DNA of 64,000 bases from the NCBI GenBank assembly GCA_964575845.1, contig CAZNSX010000005.1:248001-312000 (forward strand), in the 5' to 3' direction. Both the position numbers and the translations under genes were made by a program. This document shows, piece after piece, positions 8,415-17,206 of the stretch (the stretch's first letter is position 1; each line of letters begins with the position of its first letter). This DNA comes from CAZNSX01 sp964575845. Its GTDB lineage: Bacteria; UBA8248; CAZNSX01. The notes beneath the pieces are model-generated. The model was not told the origin of the DNA. It did no database searches and saw only the letters and a list, made by a program, of their open reading frames with translations.

Positions 8415-8618
8415 CTACGCCAATGATTTCCTTGACCTGGTCCTTCTCAGTAACCATCCCACAATTAAACCGATGAGAAAAGTGCCAATCAACATTAGAG
8501 CCCTGGACATCGAGATCTTCCACACTATGAACCGCACCTCGACGACCTGAGTATTTTGAAGAACAAAAACAACAGCCAAACCGATCAGAACCAGTATAAT
8601 TATTTTCTTGATGTTCAT
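8415..8618 (-). CDS. LapA-domain (DUF1049) membrane protein
   Basis: A 67-residue protein matching the LapA domain: first helix IIILVLIGLAVVFVLQNTQ with the conserved Q-N segment, then VEVRFIVWKISMS, a second helix LMLIGTFLIGLIVGWLL, and a basic C-terminal tail RRTRSRKS. In Enterobacteria LapA works with LapB in lipopolysaccharide assembly control; many phyla have stand-alone copies of unknown role. AAGGAG precedes the ATG with a good gap. Family call is solid for such a short protein; linkage to lipopolysaccharide here is inference. Confidence 0.8.
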   Translation of the reverse strand: MNIKKIIILVLIGLAVVFVLQNTQVVEVRFIVWKISMSRALMLIGTFLIGLIVGWLLRRTRSRKSLA

Positions 8619-9163
8619 CGTTATGCCGCTCCTTTTTATTTAAAGGGCTCCCATGAAAAAGGCAGCCCGATGGTTAAGCACGTCTTGAAGCTCCTGAATT
8701 GAGGTTTCTGTTGAAGTCTTTTTTCCAGCGGTCACTTGGAGTATTCTAGCCTGAATCCACACACCGCCGCAAGGACTGCTACTGCCCTTTGATTGAGCCC
8801 CCCGTTGACACTAGGAAGCGGCGCCTCATGGCGGGACCCCTTCAGCCTCCCGCAACCGGCGGGGGAGGTTCGCGACCGCCTTCCCCCGAAAGACCGCTGG
8901 CTGGGCAGGCTCGGCCTCGCGGTTAGCTGGGATTAACAGTCACAGCCGCGGTCATGACCCGCCCGGCCCATCGGAATTTTTCTCAGATGGGCGAGTTATA
9001 GAGGCCAAGAGCTACCGTTCGCCTCAGCATGGATTCCCGGGGATGGTGGACTCAGACCTCAGCTGAAACCGGCCGGTCTGTCGCAGGCGGGGCTCGCGGG
9101 GGCGGAGGAGGCGCCTTGACCTACTTGCTTTGATGCCGTAAACGACGAATGAGGAGGAAGGAG
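8619..9163. other. non-coding stretch between divergent genes
   Basis: About 545 bases with no convincing gene. It should hold the promoters of the LapA-domain gene (leftward) and the dienelactone hydrolase gene (rightward), but no clear -35/-10 pair was found. Around 8934-8975 there is a degenerate relative of the palindromic repeat family (AGTCACAGCCGCGGTCATGACCCGCCCGG), including the 10-base palindrome GGTCATGACC. Confidence 0.5.
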
Positions 9164-9169
9164 ATGTCC

Positions 9170-9946
9170 ATGAGGTATTTGCTCTCAATTGTTTTGGTTT
9201 TATTATGGGCGGTGAACGCCCAGGCGGAGGTGAGGACGGAGGTAATCGAGTATAAACATGACAGCACCCTTCTGGAAGGCTATCTGGCGTACGATGATGC
9301 CGTCAAAGGGAAGCGCCCCGGTGTGCTTATCGTCCACGAGTGGACGGGGCTTGGGGATTACGTGAAGGGCAGAGCCGAGCAGCTTGCGAAGCTGGGCTAC
9401 GTCGCTTTTGGCGTTGATATTTACGGGAAGGGCATCAGGCCCAAGACCAGGGAGGACGCCGCGGCGCAGGCAAGTATATACAGGAAGGACCGGGAGCTCA
9501 TGCGCGCCCGCGCCGGGGCCGGGCTCCGGGTGCTGAGAGGGCATGAGCTTGCGGACCCAGGGCGCATTGCCGCCATAGGCTATTGCTTCGGCGGGGGAGT
9601 TGCGCTCGAGCTCGCCAGGAGCGGTGCCGAGATCGCGGGTGTCGTGAGCTTCCACGGGAACCTGGATACCCCTAACCCCTCTGATGCGCAGAACATAAAG
9701 GGGAAGGTCCTGGTCCTGCACGGTGGGGACGATCCCTTCGTGAAAGCCGAACAGGTTGCCGCGTTCCAGGAGGAGATGCGAAAGGCCGGGGTTGATTGGC
9801 AGGTGGTGATTTACGGCGGTGCGGTCCACAGCTTCACGGTTCCCACCGCCGGGACCGACCCTTCCAGGGGCGCGGCCTACAATGAGAGAGCGGACAGGCG
9901 CTCCTGGGAAGCGATGAAGCTATTTCTTGCAGAGATATTTAAATGA
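9170..9946 (+). CDS. exported dienelactone hydrolase-family protein
   Basis: A 258-residue alpha/beta hydrolase. The N-terminus MRYLLSIVLVLLWAVNAQAE is a signal peptide with an AQA cleavage site, so the enzyme acts in the periplasm or outside. The catalytic triad of the family is visible: nucleophilic Cys in GYCFGGG, Asp in HGGDDPF and His in GGAVHSF. Family members open carboxymethylenebutenolides or hydrolyse related esters; exported ones often have unknown substrates. The ATG at 9170 lies six bases after AAGGAG; ATGs at 9149 and 9164 are also in frame but overlap the ribosome site. It is a single-gene unit. Confidence 0.85.
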   Translation: MRYLLSIVLVLLWAVNAQAEVRTEVIEYKHDSTLLEGYLAYDDAVKGKRPGVLIVHEWTGLGDYVKGRAEQLAKLGYVAFGVDIYGKGIRPKTREDAAAQASIYRKDRELMRARAGAGLRVLRGHELADPGRIAAIGYCFGGGVALELARSGAEIAGVVSFHGNLDTPNPSDAQNIKGKVLVLHGGDDPFVKAEQVAAFQEEMRKAGVDWQVVIYGGAVHSFTVPTAGTDPSRGAAYNERADRRSWEAMKLFLAEIFK

Positions 9947-9999
9947 TTGACATAATGGGCGCTTAAGCTATCCTAAGCCGAAAGACCTCCATCTGCCGC

Positions 10000-10075
10000 C
10001 CTAAGCCGGATAAAACGGGGGCTGAGTCTTGCCTTTATCCGGCATGAGGGGTCAAGCCGCGCCCGTGACCACGAA
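10000..10075. repeat. intergenic palindromic repeat, copy E (two hairpins)
   Basis: Longest copy. It has a perfect 10-base inverted repeat GCCGGATAAA (10005-10014) / TTTATCCGGC (10034-10043), then a second imperfect hairpin GGTCAAG...CGTGACC ending at 10070. Copies A-D retain mainly the CCTTTATCYGGC half and the GGTCACGG/CCGTGACC hairpin. Confidence 0.65.
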
Positions 10076-10137
10076 GCATCCATTGGCGATTTTGTGACCC
10101 GATTCCCTTCTCTCTACCCTAAAAGGAACCTTAAGAA

Positions 10138-10752
10138 ATGACCGAGCCGCGGCCGTATATAACGGCGGGATATGGTCTTTTTGAAAGATTCTTAGCAACG
10201 CAGAGAAGCAAGAAAGCCGACGGATTGATCCCTTCTACCCACAGGAAGGGACGCATATTGGATATCGGCTGCGGCGCGTTTCCATTTTTCCTGATAAATA
10301 CTGGATTTTCCGAAAAGTATGGCCTGGACAAATTTGTGGATGAGAATTATGCAAAGCGGCTTCTGAGTCAGAAAATCGCGCTTATCAATTATGATGTCGA
10401 AATGGAAGATAGGATGCCTTTCGATAGCGAATATTTTGATGTTGTCGTTATGCTTGCAGTCTTTGAACATATTCAGCCGAAGTTAATAGTTAAAATGTTG
10501 CGGGAAATACACCGGATTCTAAAGCCTAACGGAATGTATGTCATGACAACACCTAGCGCCCGGGCGCATGGTTTACTAACTTTCATGGCCAGGTTGAGAA
10601 TGGTCAGTCCTGTCCTATTTAATGAACATAAAGATGCCTATACCCACACGAGAATTCTCTCTCTACTCCAAGAAGCGCATTTTTTGAAAGAGAAATTGCG
10701 ATTTGGATACTTTGAAATGTTAATGAATATCTGGGTGACGGCAACAAAATAG
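10138..10752 (+). CDS. class I SAM-dependent methyltransferase
   Basis: A 204-residue methyltransferase with motif I as RILDIGCGAFPFFL (SAM-binding glycine loop), the acidic end of strand beta2 at LDKF, motif around YFDVVVMLAVFEHI, and the post-motif EIHRILKPNGMYVMTTPS typical of Methyltransf_11 proteins. The C-terminal part (about residues 150-204) includes RMVSPVLFNEHKDAYTHTR, a segment seen in enzymes linked to glycan or lipid modification. AAAGGAACC precedes the ATG at 10138. The neighbouring GT-C-like gene is on the other strand. Target unknown; AT-richer than neighbours. Confidence 0.8.
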   Translation: MTEPRPYITAGYGLFERFLATQRSKKADGLIPSTHRKGRILDIGCGAFPFFLINTGFSEKYGLDKFVDENYAKRLLSQKIALINYDVEMEDRMPFDSEYFDVVVMLAVFEHIQPKLIVKMLREIHRILKPNGMYVMTTPSARAHGLLTFMARLRMVSPVLFNEHKDAYTHTRILSLLQEAHFLKEKLRFGYFEMLMNIWVTATK

Positions 10753-10759
10753 ATTGCTG

Positions 10760-10808
10760 ATAGAGCCGGATAAAACGAGGCTGCGTATTGATGGTGGCGG
10801 CGCGGCCT
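10760..10808. repeat. intergenic repeat, partial copy G
   Basis: Begins with GCCGGATAAAACGAGGCTGCGT (10765 on), nearly identical to the first half of copy E, then decays into GGCGGCGCGGCC. It lies between the convergent stops of the methyltransferase and the GT-C-like gene. Confidence 0.5.
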
Positions 10809-12794
10809 TTAGCTTCCCGGCTTCCTCCTCTGCACTCCACACCCGGGCCCCCGCTCGTAATCAATTTCATAGAGCCTCACCCCTCCCATCTCTTTCACGA
10901 ACCTGTTGCAGGGGATGGTCTTGAGGAAAAGGCCAGCCTTCGGAAGAAGCTTTTCCGGTAGGGGCCGCTCGCGGACGTAGTAGAAGTGGGTTATGCCGTG
11001 GCGCTTTAGGACCTCGTAGATCTTCCGGGGGTCTTTCCTTTCGGTGAAGATGACCCCGTCGAGGCTCATTATTGCCACGAAGACCTCATGCTCTGAGTAA
11101 TAGCGCTCGGGCCTGAAGAGGGAGAGGAGCCTGGCCTCGCGGGGGAGGTTTTGGTTCATCCAGCGCTGGAGGCGATAGACTCTCATGTAGCGCTCAAGGC
11201 GCTCCTCATAGGAGAGAGGACTCATGAGGGCCCGGTCTGCGGCCTTAAGACGGTTTTCAAGGTGGGAGATGGAAAGCGCGAGAACGAGAGCCGCCGCAAG
11301 GGGAAGAAGCTCTAGCAGCTTCCTTCTTCTCCCGAGGGCCCCCGCTATTTCCTCCAGAATGTTTGATGATAGCACACAGCTCAAGGCGAGGGCTACCAGG
11401 ATGAAGCGGAGTGGAGCCTTCGGGCCTGTAGCCAGGCTCCAGGCAGAAAGGAGAAACAGGGTCGCCAGAAAGAGAAACTTAAAGCCTTCCCTCCACCTCC
11501 TGAGAAAGGGGATGGAAGCGGGGATTATGAAGAAAAGTGGGTTGGCTTTGAGGGTCAGGAGGAGGGGGGAAAAATATGCGGAGAACTCCTTTCCCCTGTT
11601 CAGCCACTCCCGGTACTCCTGCCCGAACGAGGCCCTCAAGGTCTCGGGCCAGAGGGGAGAGGGGAAGACCCCTGAGAGAAGGGGGAAAAAGGGGTTCCCC
11701 AGGAACATGAGATTTTTTACGAGATAAGGCGAAACGAGGGCCAGGGCGGCAAGGTCCCAGAGGAGGATTTCCCTGCGGGAGGCTCTTCTTGTCAAAAGGA
11801 GGGCCAGGTTCACCCCGAGGATGAAAAACCCCGCCGCAATCTTGGTCCCGAGGGCCAGGCCCGCGAGGGCCCCGCTCAGAAGCAGCCACTTCCTCTCCCT
11901 ACCCATCAGAAGAAGGAGGAGAGAGCCCAGCTCAAGGCTCATGAGATAAAGGTCATTCTTGGCCGTGACGGAGAGGATCGTCAGGTCCCGCTCAAAGCCG
12001 ACATCATGCCTCAAGGCGAGAAATAAGAGGGCTGCCAGCATGCCGTAGAGACGGGTCCCTCCGGTCCCATCCCCGGAGACCCTCAAGGTGAGGGCATAGA
12101 TGGCGAGAGCTCCGAGAAAGGAGCCCACGAGGAGGTGAAGGAGTTGGGCCACGATGTGAGAGGAGATGGGGTTTCTTACGAGAGCCAGGGGCAGAATGTA
12201 AAGGAGCTCCCCGTAGCCCGTGAGCCCGGAGGTGAGAGGGTCTCCCTCCAGGAGGAAGAGCCTTCCCGCCCGGAGCCAGACATTTGGGATCCCCAACTGG
12301 TAGTTCATGGGGTCTGCCTGGGGGATGGGGGAGGTGGCAAGGCCAAGAGAAGAGAGCGCAAAGAGCAGAATAAGGACGCCCAGAATGATACTCACCCTGC
12401 CGCGCGGGAATCCCTCCGAGGGGCACTCAGGGAGTGCTTTCCTCTCCCTCAGGGAAAGGGCGAGGGAAAAGACGAGAAGGGGATAGATGGTCCAGAAGGA
12501 GAGAAGACGGATGCCCCCCAGAGCAAGGCTCCCCAGAACCGTGAGCCCCGAGCCCGCAAGGACGAAGAGGAAGAGCCTCTCCGCCGGCCTCTCAGGGCTG
12601 AGCCCTAAGGCGGAGAGAAAGGCCCTCCCCAGGAAGAAGTAGGCTGAGAGCAGGAGGCCGGCTATGAAAAAGTGATAGAGCGCGAGGCCGAGCCTTCCTG
12701 CAAGAGAGCCCTGGAGGATATTCAGAAGGTCTAGCTCGTGGGAAAGGAAAAGGGAGGCGCCGAGGAGGAGAAGATAAAACCATTTCTTCGCCAT
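10809..12794 (-). CDS. large polytopic GT-C-like membrane glycosyltransferase
   Basis: A 661-residue protein with about twelve or more hydrophobic helices across residues 5-510 and a soluble C-terminal domain of about 140 residues (from around EERLERYMRVYRLQRWMNQN on). This two-part layout, and the long first luminal loop after the first helices containing SPIPQADPMNYQLGIPNVWL, fit the GT-C superfamily (ArnT/PMT-like enzymes using polyprenyl-phosphate sugars). The tail segment RHGITHFYYVRERP is also typical of such proteins. The acidic catalytic residue cannot be placed with certainty. The ATG at 12794 is the natural start. It sits next to plsY on the same strand with a gap of about 90 bases. 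Enzymatic activity is inference. Confidence 0.65.
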   Translation of the reverse strand: MAKKWFYLLLLGASLFLSHELDLLNILQGSLAGRLGLALYHFFIAGLLLSAYFFLGRAFLSALGLSPERPAERLFLFVLAGSGLTVLGSLALGGIRLLSFWTIYPLLVFSLALSLRERKALPECPSEGFPRGRVSIILGVLILLFALSSLGLATSPIPQADPMNYQLGIPNVWLRAGRLFLLEGDPLTSGLTGYGELLYILPLALVRNPISSHIVAQLLHLLVGSFLGALAIYALTLRVSGDGTGGTRLYGMLAALLFLALRHDVGFERDLTILSVTAKNDLYLMSLELGSLLLLLMGRERKWLLLSGALAGLALGTKIAAGFFILGVNLALLLTRRASRREILLWDLAALALVSPYLVKNLMFLGNPFFPLLSGVFPSPLWPETLRASFGQEYREWLNRGKEFSAYFSPLLLTLKANPLFFIIPASIPFLRRWREGFKFLFLATLFLLSAWSLATGPKAPLRFILVALALSCVLSSNILEEIAGALGRRRKLLELLPLAAALVLALSISHLENRLKAADRALMSPLSYEERLERYMRVYRLQRWMNQNLPREARLLSLFRPERYYSEHEVFVAIMSLDGVIFTERKDPRKIYEVLKRHGITHFYYVRERPLPEKLLPKAGLFLKTIPCNRFVKEMGGVRLYEIDYERGPGCGVQRRKPGS

Positions 12795-12887
12795 TTCTAA
12801 GGCAGCCCCGGGTTAGAGGGAGGGAGGAGTATCCTCGCGCTCGAGTTTTCCTCCGGACTTGCCAATAGTCCTCTCTCCGAGAAACCC

Positions 12888-13493
12888 TCAGGTTTCCTCA
12901 TCCTGCCCCTTCCTTATTCCCAGGGCAACCTCCACCTGGGACCAATGGCTCAAAAGAAGAACTCCCCCCAGACCCAGGCCCAGCAAAAGGGACCAGTCGG
13001 TTCCCTCTATAACAAGAAAAAGTAAAAAGGGAAGGGCAACTATATTGACCAGAGCAGCCATGAGTTGATTTCGGGTGAGGAAATAGGCCGGAATGAAGAG
13101 TATGCCCTCAGCCAAGAAGGTCAGAGGGCTCAGCATGAATAGGGCCCCGGCGCCCGGCGCCAGGCCCTTTCCTCCCGCGAACTCCAGAAAAACCGACCAG
13201 TTATGGCCCGCAACGACAGCGATGGCGCAGATTGAAGAAAGGGTTGGGCTGCCGGTCATGAGCCAGGGTACGACCACGGCCAGCTGCCCCTTGAGGAAGT
13301 CTGCCACCAGCACCCCCACTCCCCACTTCCAGCCCAGGACCCTTCCCACATTCCTTGCGCCCAGATGCCCCGAGCCCTCAAACCTGAGGTCAAGGCCATT
13401 CAGCTTGCCCATAAGATAAGCGGGCGATAGAGAGCCCAGAAGGTAGCAAAGAGCCGGAAGAATGAGGTAAGGAAGGAGGTTGCTCAGGGTCAT
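12888..13493 (-). CDS. plsY: PlsY-type glycerol-3-phosphate acyltransferase
   Basis: A 201-residue inner-membrane enzyme that transfers acyl groups from acyl-phosphate to glycerol-3-phosphate, the first step of phospholipid synthesis. The three PlsY motifs are visible: EGSGHLGARNVGRVLG (glycerol-3-phosphate region), AVVAGHNWSVFLEFAGGKGLA (acyl-phosphate region) and a third in the C-terminal loops; about five to six helices. PlsY normally has GSGNxGATN; here the asparagine is H and the T is R, so this may be a diverged paralogue rather than the main enzyme. The start follows GAGGCGAGAG. Divergent from the dehydrogenase at 13667. Confidence 0.82.
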   Translation of the reverse strand: MTLSNLLPYLILPALCYLLGSLSPAYLMGKLNGLDLRFEGSGHLGARNVGRVLGWKWGVGVLVADFLKGQLAVVVPWLMTGSPTLSSICAIAVVAGHNWSVFLEFAGGKGLAPGAGALFMLSPLTFLAEGILFIPAYFLTRNQLMAALVNIVALPFLLFLVIEGTDWSLLLGLGLGGVLLLSHWSQVEVALGIRKGQDEET

Positions 13494-13666
13494 CTCTCTC
13501 GCCTCGACCAGAAGGGCACCTCCTTAAACCTGGACATAAGGCGCAAAACCCTCTGGCGTTCCTCCTTATAAGGGGCATCCCAATGGGGATTCACTTCTCC
13601 TCTATTTAGAGTATATTATTCTCATTCCGGATTCATTAATTCAACTTTTCTCGAGGAGGATACCTC

Positions 13667-14695
13667 ATGAAAGCAGTCGTTTTCCATGAGCACGGAGGAC
13701 CCGAGAAACTAAGCTATGAGGATTACCCCACGCCTGAACCCAAAGCAGGAGAGGTGCTGGTCCGGGTAAAAGCCTGCGGCCTGAATCACCTTGACCTCTG
13801 GGTCCTGGGCGGAATTCCGGGGCTTCCTCCCAGCCTGCCCCACATTCTCGGAAATGAAATAGCAGGAGATGTGGCAGCGGTGGGACACGGGGTGAAGGGC
13901 ATAGCCACCGGCGACCGCGTGGTGGTTGACTCAAGCTATAGCTGCGGCGTCTGCGAGTTCTGCCTGCGGGGGGAGACGAACCTGTGCGTGGAGTATAAAA
14001 TTGTCGGAGCGGGCCTTCAAGGGGGCTTCGCCGAGTTCTGCAAGCTGCCCGCCCGGAATATTCACCCGATCCCCCAGGGAATGAGCTATGAGGAGATAGC
14101 CGCGACGCCCCTTGTATTTCAGACGGCATGGCACATGCTGGTGGTCAGAGTGGGGCTCAAGGGCGGGGAGGATGTCCTGGTCCAAGCGGCCGGGAGCGGC
14201 ACGGGCACGGCCGCCATTCAGATAGCAAAGCTTCTGGGAGCGAGGGTCTTCGCCACAGCCGGCAGTGATGAGAAATGCGCCAAAGCAGAGGAGCTTGGGG
14301 CTGATGAGGCCATAAACTACAAGAAAAAAGATTTCTCTCAAGAGATAAAGCGTCTTACCGGCGGCAGAGGTGTTGATGTGGTCTTCGATACTGTTGGGGC
14401 CGACACCTGGGAGAAGTGCCTTAAGTCTCTCGCCCGGCGGGGCCGTCTCGTCACATGCGGCTGCACGAGCGGTCCTCTCGTGCAGAACGACATCCGCTAC
14501 CTTTACATGAAGCAGGTCTCCATCGTGGGCTCCACCATGGGCACCAAGGGGGAGTTCCTCACCCTTCTCAAGCTCTTCGGCCAGGGGAAGCTCAAGCCCA
14601 CAATCGACCGCACCTTCCCCCTGCCAGACGCGAGGGCGGCGCTTGAGGTCATGAGGAGCAGGGAGTTTTTCGGAAAACTGGTGCTCAACGACTAG
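13667..14695 (+). CDS. zinc-type medium-chain alcohol/quinone dehydrogenase
   Basis: A 342-residue MDR-superfamily oxidoreductase. N-terminal GroES-like domain, then a Rossmann domain with AAGSGTGTAAIQIAKLLG (NAD(P) loop). The structural zinc lobe is present (four Cys in CGVCEFCLRGETNLC). At the catalytic site the Cys of KACGLNHLDLW is present, but the usual GHE motif reads LGNEIAG, so the zinc-ligand histidine is replaced by asparagine. That points to a quinone-reductase-like or altered chemistry. The ATG lies after CGAGGAGGATACCTC, an ideal ribosome site. A terminator follows at 14723. Substrate unknown. Confidence 0.88.
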   Translation: MKAVVFHEHGGPEKLSYEDYPTPEPKAGEVLVRVKACGLNHLDLWVLGGIPGLPPSLPHILGNEIAGDVAAVGHGVKGIATGDRVVVDSSYSCGVCEFCLRGETNLCVEYKIVGAGLQGGFAEFCKLPARNIHPIPQGMSYEEIAATPLVFQTAWHMLVVRVGLKGGEDVLVQAAGSGTGTAAIQIAKLLGARVFATAGSDEKCAKAEELGADEAINYKKKDFSQEIKRLTGGRGVDVVFDTVGADTWEKCLKSLARRGRLVTCGCTSGPLVQNDIRYLYMKQVSIVGSTMGTKGEFLTLLKLFGQGKLKPTIDRTFPLPDARAALEVMRSREFFGKLVLND

Positions 14696-14722
14696 CGGAA
14701 GCAGGGGGAAAATTATCAAAAA

Positions 14723-14745
14723 AAAGGCCCCAAAGCAGGGCCTTT
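14723..14745 (+). terminator. rho-independent terminator after the dehydrogenase gene
   Basis: Perfect stem AAAGGCCC (14723-14730) / GGGCCTTT (14738-14745) with a 7-base loop, 28 bases after the stop codon. Preceded by an A-run and followed by TTTCTTC, so it may work in both directions, also closing the M28 peptidase transcript from the other side. Confidence 0.7.
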
Positions 14746-14894
14746 CTTCGGGCTTGACGAAGCCCTTTCTCTCGGGCTGAATGAGAGGAGCTTCGCCAGA
14801 TGAGAAGCTCCTCCCGGTCGGCTTATGCCTTCCTTCCAGGAACCTCACACCTAACGAACCTTCAAATATATTTTAATACCCTTCGGCTTCGCTG

Positions 14895-16079
14895 TCAAGG
14901 GGAATTTGCGATTTTTTCACAAGCTCGGTCTAACTCCTCTATGGTTTCCCGCACCAGGTGGCCCGCCTCATCGAGACCCTCTTGCGTGAGAAGCTCTTTC
15001 TTATCGAGAGGAGTATGAACAACCCGGCTCTTGCGAGAGACACAAATAAGGCTGAGCGCCGGGTAGCCCCAGCTGGCAAAAGGCAGGTGGTCGGTCATGA
15101 GGCCCACGAAGAGGGGAAAGGACTTGAGCCTGACCCGGGCTCTGGCTGCCGCCCTCTTGAGGGCCTCGCTCAGGAGGCTCCTCTGAAAAGGAGGGGAGAT
15201 GAACCTATGGGCTCCCCTGAGGCCCACTCCATCGAGATTGAGAAAATAGCTCTCGTGTCGGGGTAGTTCCCCCCTGTGGCGCCTGAGGAAAGCCCAGGCG
15301 CCCACAAGGCCAAGCTCTTCGGCTCCGGTGAAAAGTAGGCTTACCCTGAGATGCCGGGGAGGACGCTCGACCAGCTCTCGGGCCACCCCTAGCAGCACGC
15401 CCAGGGCCGCGGCGTTATCCAGAGCACCGGGGGATCGGTTTCGGGTTCTCGTTGTGAGAAGGATAAGAGCCGCCAGGATCGCGACGAGAAGGGGTATGTT
15501 AACTCCTGAAGGGCTTAGGCCAAGGAGGCCTGCACCCGAAAGCCCATACTCGACGGCCAGGAGTGCACACGAGACGACCGCAAGAACCAGGAACACTATT
15601 CGCTGAGGAAGGGAGATGCTCTGGCTCTTGGAGTCATAGTGGGCCATGATGAAGAGCTCTGGCCCTTCCCCCTTTCCTGGAATTCGGGCCAGAAGGTTTG
15701 AGGAGAGATTTCTTTCGGGCTGGGGAGAGAGGTCAGCCCTTTCCATGATGGCCCTCCAGAGCCTTCCGGCCGAGAGGATGAAGGCAATGAGCAAAAGGGC
15801 CAGGAGGGAAGCCAGAAAGGGGTGGCTTTGGGCCAGGAGGCGGCTGAGAATAAGGGCGGCAAGGGAAAGGGAAGCCCCTACTCGCCAGAGGCCCAGAGGG
15901 TCAAGGTGGATGGAGAAGGCCTCCTCCTCAACTTGAAGCCCCAGCCTCTCAAGAGTCCTACGAAGATAGCTCCTGGCAAAAAACTCCCCCTTTGTCCCCA
16001 CAAGGCGCGGCAAAGAGAGGGTGCGCGCATGCGCCAGGGGAGCCTCCCCAGCAGAAAGGCTCTTTGGCGACTCATCCAT
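14895..16079 (-). CDS. M28-family zinc aminopeptidase with membrane helices
   Basis: A 394-residue protein. N-terminal soluble segment, then two helices (about residues 65-105), the first half of the peptidase domain starting at ELFIMAHYDSKSQS (metal ligands His and Asp), another pair of helices (about 175-230), then LDNAAALGVLLG (bridging Asp), FTGAEELGLVGA (general base and ligand Glu), NLDGVGL (Asp) and DHLPFASWGYP (His). All five M28 zinc ligands are therefore present, but the domain is interrupted by a transmembrane hairpin, giving a membrane-embedded M28 layout. Likely releases N-terminal residues from peptides at the membrane face. No strong ribosome site was found; the start is the first ATG. 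Confidence 0.82.
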   Translation of the reverse strand: MDESPKSLSAGEAPLAHARTLSLPRLVGTKGEFFARSYLRRTLERLGLQVEEEAFSIHLDPLGLWRVGASLSLAALILSRLLAQSHPFLASLLALLLIAFILSAGRLWRAIMERADLSPQPERNLSSNLLARIPGKGEGPELFIMAHYDSKSQSISLPQRIVFLVLAVVSCALLAVEYGLSGAGLLGLSPSGVNIPLLVAILAALILLTTRTRNRSPGALDNAAALGVLLGVARELVERPPRHLRVSLLFTGAEELGLVGAWAFLRRHRGELPRHESYFLNLDGVGLRGAHRFISPPFQRSLLSEALKRAAARARVRLKSFPLFVGLMTDHLPFASWGYPALSLICVSRKSRVVHTPLDKKELLTQEGLDEAGHLVRETIEELDRACEKIANSP

Positions 16080-16438
16080 AGCAAGATATCCGGCTAGTCT
16101 TGGAGGTTCTTGCTTCTTAGTCTTGCATCACCTACGAGATTGAAAGGGCTGGGAATACGGGAAGGGATAAGAGTTCTATCAGTCGAAAATAGTGATGACG
16201 GGAGCTTCTTCTCAAATTCAGGTTGCTCGTCAGGCTCTTGTCCCCGTTGAGTCCTGAGGAGAGGTTTCTGAAGCGCTTGAGGATGCTAAAGCAAGCAATA
16301 TCTTGAATATTACGGTAGGCCTCTTCTTCAGGTGCTAAATCTCCTTCTGGAATATCCGTCATCCCCCTGGGCTCCGGGAGGCGGGTTATCTTTTCGCTTC
16401 TCTGACCTGAGAAAAGCCTGAATTGAAGGGAGAAAAGG
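16080..16438. other. non-coding or unresolved stretch
   Basis: About 360 bases. A 76-codon open frame exists on the minus strand (16132-16362, starting MTDIPEGDLAPEEEAYRN) with a weak GGAG nine bases upstream, but its C-terminal half looks random and I do not call it. Upstream sequences for the M28 gene must lie here; no clear promoter was seen. Confidence 0.4.
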
Positions 16439-16756
16439 CTAGGAGGCCCTCTTGAGCTTTCGCTTGAGCCTCTTTATTTGGCGTCGTACTTCCCTGAGCT
16501 CCATTCTATTGTTTGCCTCGAGAGCACTATCGCGTTTGAGCTTAAGGGTGCGGATCTGCTGCTTTATCTCCCCCTTCTCCAGGGGTGTGGTCTTTCGCTC
16601 CTCGACGGGAATCCCGTAGGCCTGCTTCAGAGCCACAACTAGCTGGCTCTTTTTAATCCCGTGCACACCCTTTATCTGCTCAGGGAACTTGAGCGCCTCT
16701 TCTCTTAACTTTGTAAGAGGCATTCGCTCAAGGGTTCTAGCGTCCATAGCGTTCAC
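16439..16756 (-). CDS. small Rho-N/SAP-like basic coiled-coil protein
   Basis: About 105 residues. Residues 10-50 (LTKLREEALKFPEQIKGVHG, then IKKSQLVVALKQAYGI) resemble the helical Rho termination factor N-terminal or SAP-type domain, which binds nucleic acids. The C-terminal half is a highly charged, lysine/arginine-rich helix ending KRLKRKLKRAS. Start is GTG at 16756 or ATG at 16747. It follows the FmdB-like gene on the same strand by about 100 bases, so they are probably cotranscribed. A nucleic-acid role is plausible but unproven. Confidence 0.65.
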   Translation of the reverse strand: MNAMDARTLERMPLTKLREEALKFPEQIKGVHGIKKSQLVVALKQAYGIPVEERKTTPLEKGEIKQQIRTLKLKRDSALEANNRMELREVRRQIKRLKRKLKRAS

Positions 16757-16859
16757 TCGCTCTCGATCCAGCTCAGGGGTTCCCAGGAGCTATTTGAAAA
16801 GATAAGAACTCTGCCCCCCCGCACCGATGAGACAGCCTCCTTCCGTTCCAAAAGGAGGG

Positions 16860-17024
16860 CTAGCTCTTCTTCGAGGTGATAGTGCTGAATGAAGTTACCA
16901 GTCGCTCCAGACGTCTTGAGCCGCATTTGGGGCATTTAGGCCTCTTGGAGTCATACTCTCTAAATGACATCATTAAGGAGAGCTTCTTCCCGCACGCCTT
17001 GCACTGGAAGTCGTAGGTAGGCAT
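16860..17024 (-). CDS. FmdB-family zinc-ribbon protein
   Basis: A 54-residue protein of the FmdB/CxxC regulatory family: MPTYDFQCKACGKKLSLMMS followed by KCPKCGSRRLERL, giving the C-x2-C...C-x2-C zinc knuckle. The canonical start MPTYDF is preceded by GGGAGGTGAGCGGCTG, so the reading up to 17099 is rejected. Originally annotated as a putative regulator of formamidase, the family is widespread and of unclear function. A candidate extended -10 promoter lies at 17207-17212 on the same strand. Confidence 0.85.
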   Translation of the reverse strand: MPTYDFQCKACGKKLSLMMSFREYDSKRPKCPKCGSRRLERLVTSFSTITSKKS

Positions 17025-17206
17025 CAGCCGCTCACCTCCCGGAAAAAATGCAGGGTCCTTTCCCTCCTTCAAACCGTGCCCGGCGCCCTTGAGGCACACC
17101 TATTCTCTTAAAAGTTAATGATTTGGACTGGAAATCCCGCAAAGTCGTCCCGAACGACGCTCTATCTAAAGCCTAACCTCGCATGTTCTGCTCAAGGAGC
17201 GATGGG

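Noticed and set aside
16132..16362. 76-codon minus-strand open frame
   Set aside because: Only a weak ribosome site and no recognisable or well-structured protein; kept as unresolved.
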